Positions 61,341-64,000 of a DNA stretch of 64,000 nucleotides are shown piece by piece (the first letter of the stretch is position 1; the number at the start of each line of letters is the position of its first letter). This stretch comes from Lutimaribacter_A marinistellae (GTDB taxonomy: Bacteria > Pseudomonadota > Alphaproteobacteria > Rhodobacterales > Rhodobacteraceae), in assembly GCF_042648365.1 (NCBI RefSeq), contig NZ_JBHRXI010000001.1, positions 558,001 through 622,000 of the forward strand, written 5' to 3'. The position numbers were made by a program, and so were the translations under genes. The notes beneath the pieces are model-generated. The model saw only the letters and a program-made list of their open reading frames with translations. It searched no databases and was not told where the DNA came from.

Positions 61341-61387
61341 GTACAAAAGGGTCAATCCGGTCCTGGAAGGACGTACAAAACGGTCAA
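61341..61387. repeat. Direct repeat GTACAAAASGGTCAA in the phosphorylase/pbpC intergenic region
   Basis: GTACAAAAGGGTCAA (61341-61355) and GTACAAAACGGTCAA (61373-61387) are 14 of 15 identical and spaced 32 bases apart, about three helical turns. The second ends 11 bases before the pbpC stop. Two tandem binding sites for one regulator is the simplest explanation. Confidence 0.6.
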
Positions 61388-61397
61388 AACGATCCGT

Positions 61398-63443
61398 TCA
61401 GTCGACGCGGATCTCTGCCCGCACCCCCCTCCCCGCGGCATCAAGCACGACAAGGCGGGTAAAGCCCGCGCCCGGATAGGGCAGCTCGACCTCGCGCATA
61501 TGCACTCCCGTCACCAGCGGATCACCATTGGCCAGCAAGGAAAAAGGCGCCTGCCCACCACCGATCTTGACGGTGATCGGCCCCCCGCCAGACGCGATAC
61601 GCGCCCCGTCCGGCGGAAAAAGCAGGCGAAACGCATCGACCCCACCCTCGAACACCGCCTCCCGCGGCCTGAACCGTCGCAGCGGCGCCGGAAGCTCCGC
61701 AGCACCGACGATCAACGTTTCGGGTGGTGGTGGAGGCAAAGGCTCAAACGCGGGTTTCAACCGACCGAACGCCTCGAACAGCACGGGTGCCGCCAGTGCG
61801 CCGCCGAACGCACCGGGCACGGGCGTACCGTCCGCGCGCCCCAGCCAGACCCCGATCACGTGTCGTCCGTCGAACCCAAACGCCCATGCGTCCCGATGCC
61901 CGTAAGACGTGCCCGTCTTGTACGCCAAACCCCGTGGCGCTCCTGCCGGCGGGGGAACGCCCCGCAGGATGTCTGCCACATGCCATGCCGCGCTGCGCGA
62001 GATGACCCGCGCGGTCTGTTCTCCGTCGTCCGATACCCGGTGATGCAGGACCGCACCCTGGCCGCCTTGTGCCATCGCGGCATAAAGCTGTGTCAGGTCG
62101 TTCAGCGAAATCCCCAGGCCGCCAAGGCTGAGCGCCAGACCCGGGGCACCCTGCAACTCGGGCCGCGCCCCTGCGCGTATCACAGCCACCATGACGCGGG
62201 CCGGACCCAACGCCTCTGTCAGTCTGACCACCGGGATATTGAGCGACAGTTGCAGTGCCTCGCGCACCCGCAGGTCGCCTCGAAACTGCCCGTCGAAATT
62301 GCGTGGCGCATAACGGCCAAAAATGACCGGTGTATCGGAGATCAGTGTTTCAGGATGGGCCAGGCCGCGGTCGAAGGCCAAACCATAGACAAGCGGCTTC
62401 AGTGTCGAGCCGGGGGATCGAAGGGCCCGCGTCATGTCGACGAAGCCCTGGCGCGCATCGGAATACCCGGCAGAACCGACGGATGCCAGGATCTCGCCCG
62501 TCGCATGATCTGCGACGATCAAGGCCGAGGAGACACGGGGGCCGACCTGTCGCGCTGCCGTTGCGACCAACGGCTCCAACCGCGCCTGCAACGCTGCGTC
62601 GAGCGTCAGATCGATCACCCGCACGCCGGGGTCTGCGGCGCGCGAGCGGTCGGACAGGTGAGCGGCGAGTTGCGGAAACGGACGTTGCTGTACTGGCATC
62701 GGGTCTCGCTTTGCCGCATGAACCTCGGCCGCGGACAGAACGCCTTGGCGCAACATGCGGTCCAGAACCCGGTTGCGCGCGTCACGGGCCGCGTCTGGAT
62801 GGCGGTCGGGTCGGCGTGCCTCGGGCGCTTGCGGCAGGGCGACCAACAGGGCGGATTGCGCCGGTGTCAGACGGCTTGGTTCCTTGCCGAACCACGCAAG
62901 CGCGGCGGCGCGGATCCCTTCGAGGTTGCCGCCATAAGGCGCGTGGGTCAGGTAGAGTTCAAGGATCCGATCCTTGGACACCCCCCGTTCAAGCGCAAGC
63001 GCCAAGCGAATCTGGCGCAGCTTCCCCGCCCATCGCCCGGTCGGGCCGTCCTCGATGAGCCGGGCGACCTGCATGGTCAGGGTGGATCCGCCCGAAACAA
63101 CCTCACCATGCCGCAATGCCTGCGCCGCCGCCCGCAACAGGGCTCGGGGATCGACGCCCCGATGCCGCTCGAAACGCTTGTCCTCGTACCGGATCAGCAT
63201 GGCGACGAAACGCGGATCGACTGCACCCGGTGCAAGCCGCCACAGGCCATCCTCAACCGGAAAGGCCCGCAAGAGAACACCGTTTCGGTCCCGGATTTCG
63301 GTAGAGGTATCGCTGAGAGTAACCGGCAACTCGGTCGCCGCGATCCAGCGATCAACGGCATCCCGCGCGATGGCAAACGCGAAGAGCGAGAGCGCCAGCG
63401 CAGCGGCAAGAAACGCGAGCCTGTTATCCCGCGCTCTGGTCAT
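61398..63443 (-). CDS. pbpC: Penicillin-binding protein 1C
   Basis: A 681-residue bifunctional peptidoglycan synthase: N-terminal transmembrane anchor (residues 9-27), GT51 transglycosylase with Glu87 in YEDKRF and GGSTLTMQ at 118-125, a transpeptidase domain with RSPGSTLKP (active serine), SLN and KTGTS, and a C-terminal beta-sandwich (BiPBP_C) reaching PYPGAGFTRLVVLDA. Domain order and length fit PbpC, not PBP1A. It overlaps the upstream glycolipid-binding gene by 20 bases. Confidence 0.93.
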   Translation of the reverse strand: MTRARDNRLAFLAAALALSLFAFAIARDAVDRWIAATELPVTLSDTSTEIRDRNGVLLRAFPVEDGLWRLAPGAVDPRFVAMLIRYEDKRFERHRGVDPRALLRAAAQALRHGEVVSGGSTLTMQVARLIEDGPTGRWAGKLRQIRLALALERGVSKDRILELYLTHAPYGGNLEGIRAAALAWFGKEPSRLTPAQSALLVALPQAPEARRPDRHPDAARDARNRVLDRMLRQGVLSAAEVHAAKRDPMPVQQRPFPQLAAHLSDRSRAADPGVRVIDLTLDAALQARLEPLVATAARQVGPRVSSALIVADHATGEILASVGSAGYSDARQGFVDMTRALRSPGSTLKPLVYGLAFDRGLAHPETLISDTPVIFGRYAPRNFDGQFRGDLRVREALQLSLNIPVVRLTEALGPARVMVAVIRAGARPELQGAPGLALSLGGLGISLNDLTQLYAAMAQGGQGAVLHHRVSDDGEQTARVISRSAAWHVADILRGVPPPAGAPRGLAYKTGTSYGHRDAWAFGFDGRHVIGVWLGRADGTPVPGAFGGALAAPVLFEAFGRLKPAFEPLPPPPPETLIVGAAELPAPLRRFRPREAVFEGGVDAFRLLFPPDGARIASGGGPITVKIGGGQAPFSLLANGDPLVTGVHMREVELPYPGAGFTRLVVLDAAGRGVRAEIRVD

Positions 63444-63996
63444 TCACTTCGCCCTCCCACAGGCCTTCATACTCGGTGACGAAACCGCTGGGATGGATAT
63501 GAAGAACCGCCTGAAACCCGAAGGATGCATAGTGAACATGCTCGGAGGTCAGACAGGAATAGCTCTGCACCAAAGGGTCGAGCCTTCCGCCTTCGTCGGG
63601 GCGGAACCATGCTGCTGTAACCTCGGCCCGGCAGCCCTTTGCGATGGACAGGCGTCGGATCGGCAACAGGTTGGTCGCGGGCGTCATGGCTAGATCGATA
63701 TCGACACACTCGGCCAATCCCGACGGTTTCTCGTTCAGCATCCAGCCGTCGGAATCCCGCTTTATCCGCCATGCGGCCTCTTCTTCATGGAAAAACCCGG
63801 CTACATCTGCGCTGGTGGTACGCCAGTCACGGTCGCACCGAACGATGTAGTCGAGCGCAGCTTCGGATCCGCCGACGCCAAAACGGGCATGCCCGGTCAA
63901 CATGAAGCCACCCGGTTCCTCGATAAGACGGCACTTGTCCTCGCCCGGCCCATCAAGGCGGCGCCAGCGCGCTTCGGCCAATACCTTTCCGGTCAT
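63424..63996 (-). CDS. Putative glycolipid-binding protein (DUF1089 type)
   Basis: A 190-residue protein resembling the putative glycolipid-binding family (COG3554): RWRRLDGPGEDKCRLIEEPGGFMLTGHARF, ALDYIVRCDRDWRT, IKRDSDGWMLN, CVDIDLAMTPATNLLPIRRL and a C-terminal GLWEGEVNDQ. These form an all-beta lipocalin-like fold of unknown physiological role. The ATG at 63996 lies 4 bases from the window edge, so upstream context cannot be seen. It overlaps pbpC and is probably co-transcribed with it. Confidence 0.85.
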   Translation of the reverse strand: MTGKVLAEARWRRLDGPGEDKCRLIEEPGGFMLTGHARFGVGGSEAALDYIVRCDRDWRTTSADVAGFFHEEEAAWRIKRDSDGWMLNEKPSGLAECVDIDLAMTPATNLLPIRRLSIAKGCRAEVTAAWFRPDEGGRLDPLVQSYSCLTSEHVHYASFGFQAVLHIHPSGFVTEYEGLWEGEVNDQSAG

Positions 63997-64000
63997 GGGG

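Noticed and set aside
61320..63479. 719-codon plus-strand open frame opposite pbpC
   Set aside because: Shadow of PbpC; composition is dominated by Arg, Gln and Pro with no recognisable motif.
1..64000. CRISPR arrays, tRNA or rRNA genes, insertion sequences, integrases, attachment sites
   Set aside because: None was seen: no regularly spaced repeats, no transposase or integrase protein, no tRNA-like cloverleaf noticed by eye.

Overview
The window looks like chromosomal DNA from a GC-rich alphaproteobacterium of the Rhodobacterales (Roseobacter group). This is inferred from protein content: the flagellar gene order with MotE and two FliL proteins, CtrA-like TTAA-N7-TTAA sites before flagellar operons, and abundant catabolic and ABC-transport genes. 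I saw no rRNA, tRNA, insertion sequence, phage gene or CRISPR array.

Layout. (1) 1-7076: the 3' end of an M24 peptidase (ectoine-hydrolase-like) followed by an ArgE-like deacetylase; an acyl-CoA dehydrogenase and a Nudix hydrolase on the minus strand; an unrecognised membrane/coiled-coil protein translationally coupled to a periplasmic ClpP-fold protease; and an M20 amidohydrolase ending at a perfect bidirectional hairpin. (2) 7111-31017: an accessory catabolic region for an indole-type compound. It holds a two-component LLM monooxygenase, an SDR plus a StyA/IndA-type monooxygenase with its reductase, the 2-aminobenzoyl-CoA monooxygenase/reductase (ACMR) with an SDR and a hotdog thioesterase, an isatin-hydrolase-like enzyme, an IorA/IorB-type 2-oxoacid oxidoreductase between two paralogous CrtI-like flavoproteins, a family-5 ABC importer, three MarR-type regulators and one AraC regulator. 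(3) 31079-56036: a flagellar cluster in several divergent operons (stator and accessory genes, basal body, rod, hook, rings, export apparatus, a flagellar lytic transglycosylase). (4) 56099-63996: an orphan gcvT, a probable glucosylglycerate module (synthase, phosphatase and a convergent GH13 phosphorylase), penicillin-binding protein 1C and a putative glycolipid-binding protein.

The most interesting proposal is metabolic. Isatin hydrolase makes isatinate, which is 2-aminophenylglyoxylate, an aryl 2-oxoacid. The same apparent operon carries a CoA-dependent 2-oxoacid oxidoreductase, and the operon just upstream carries an enzyme that consumes 2-aminobenzoyl-CoA. No aminobenzoate-CoA ligase is present in the window. 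The simplest reading is indole -> isatin -> isatinate -> 2-aminobenzoyl-CoA + CO2, bypassing free anthranilate and its ATP-dependent activation. The ACMR and isatin-hydrolase operons share the palindrome TACTTGAAGTA in their promoter regions, which supports joint control. All function assignments come from reading the sequence by eye; no database search was run.
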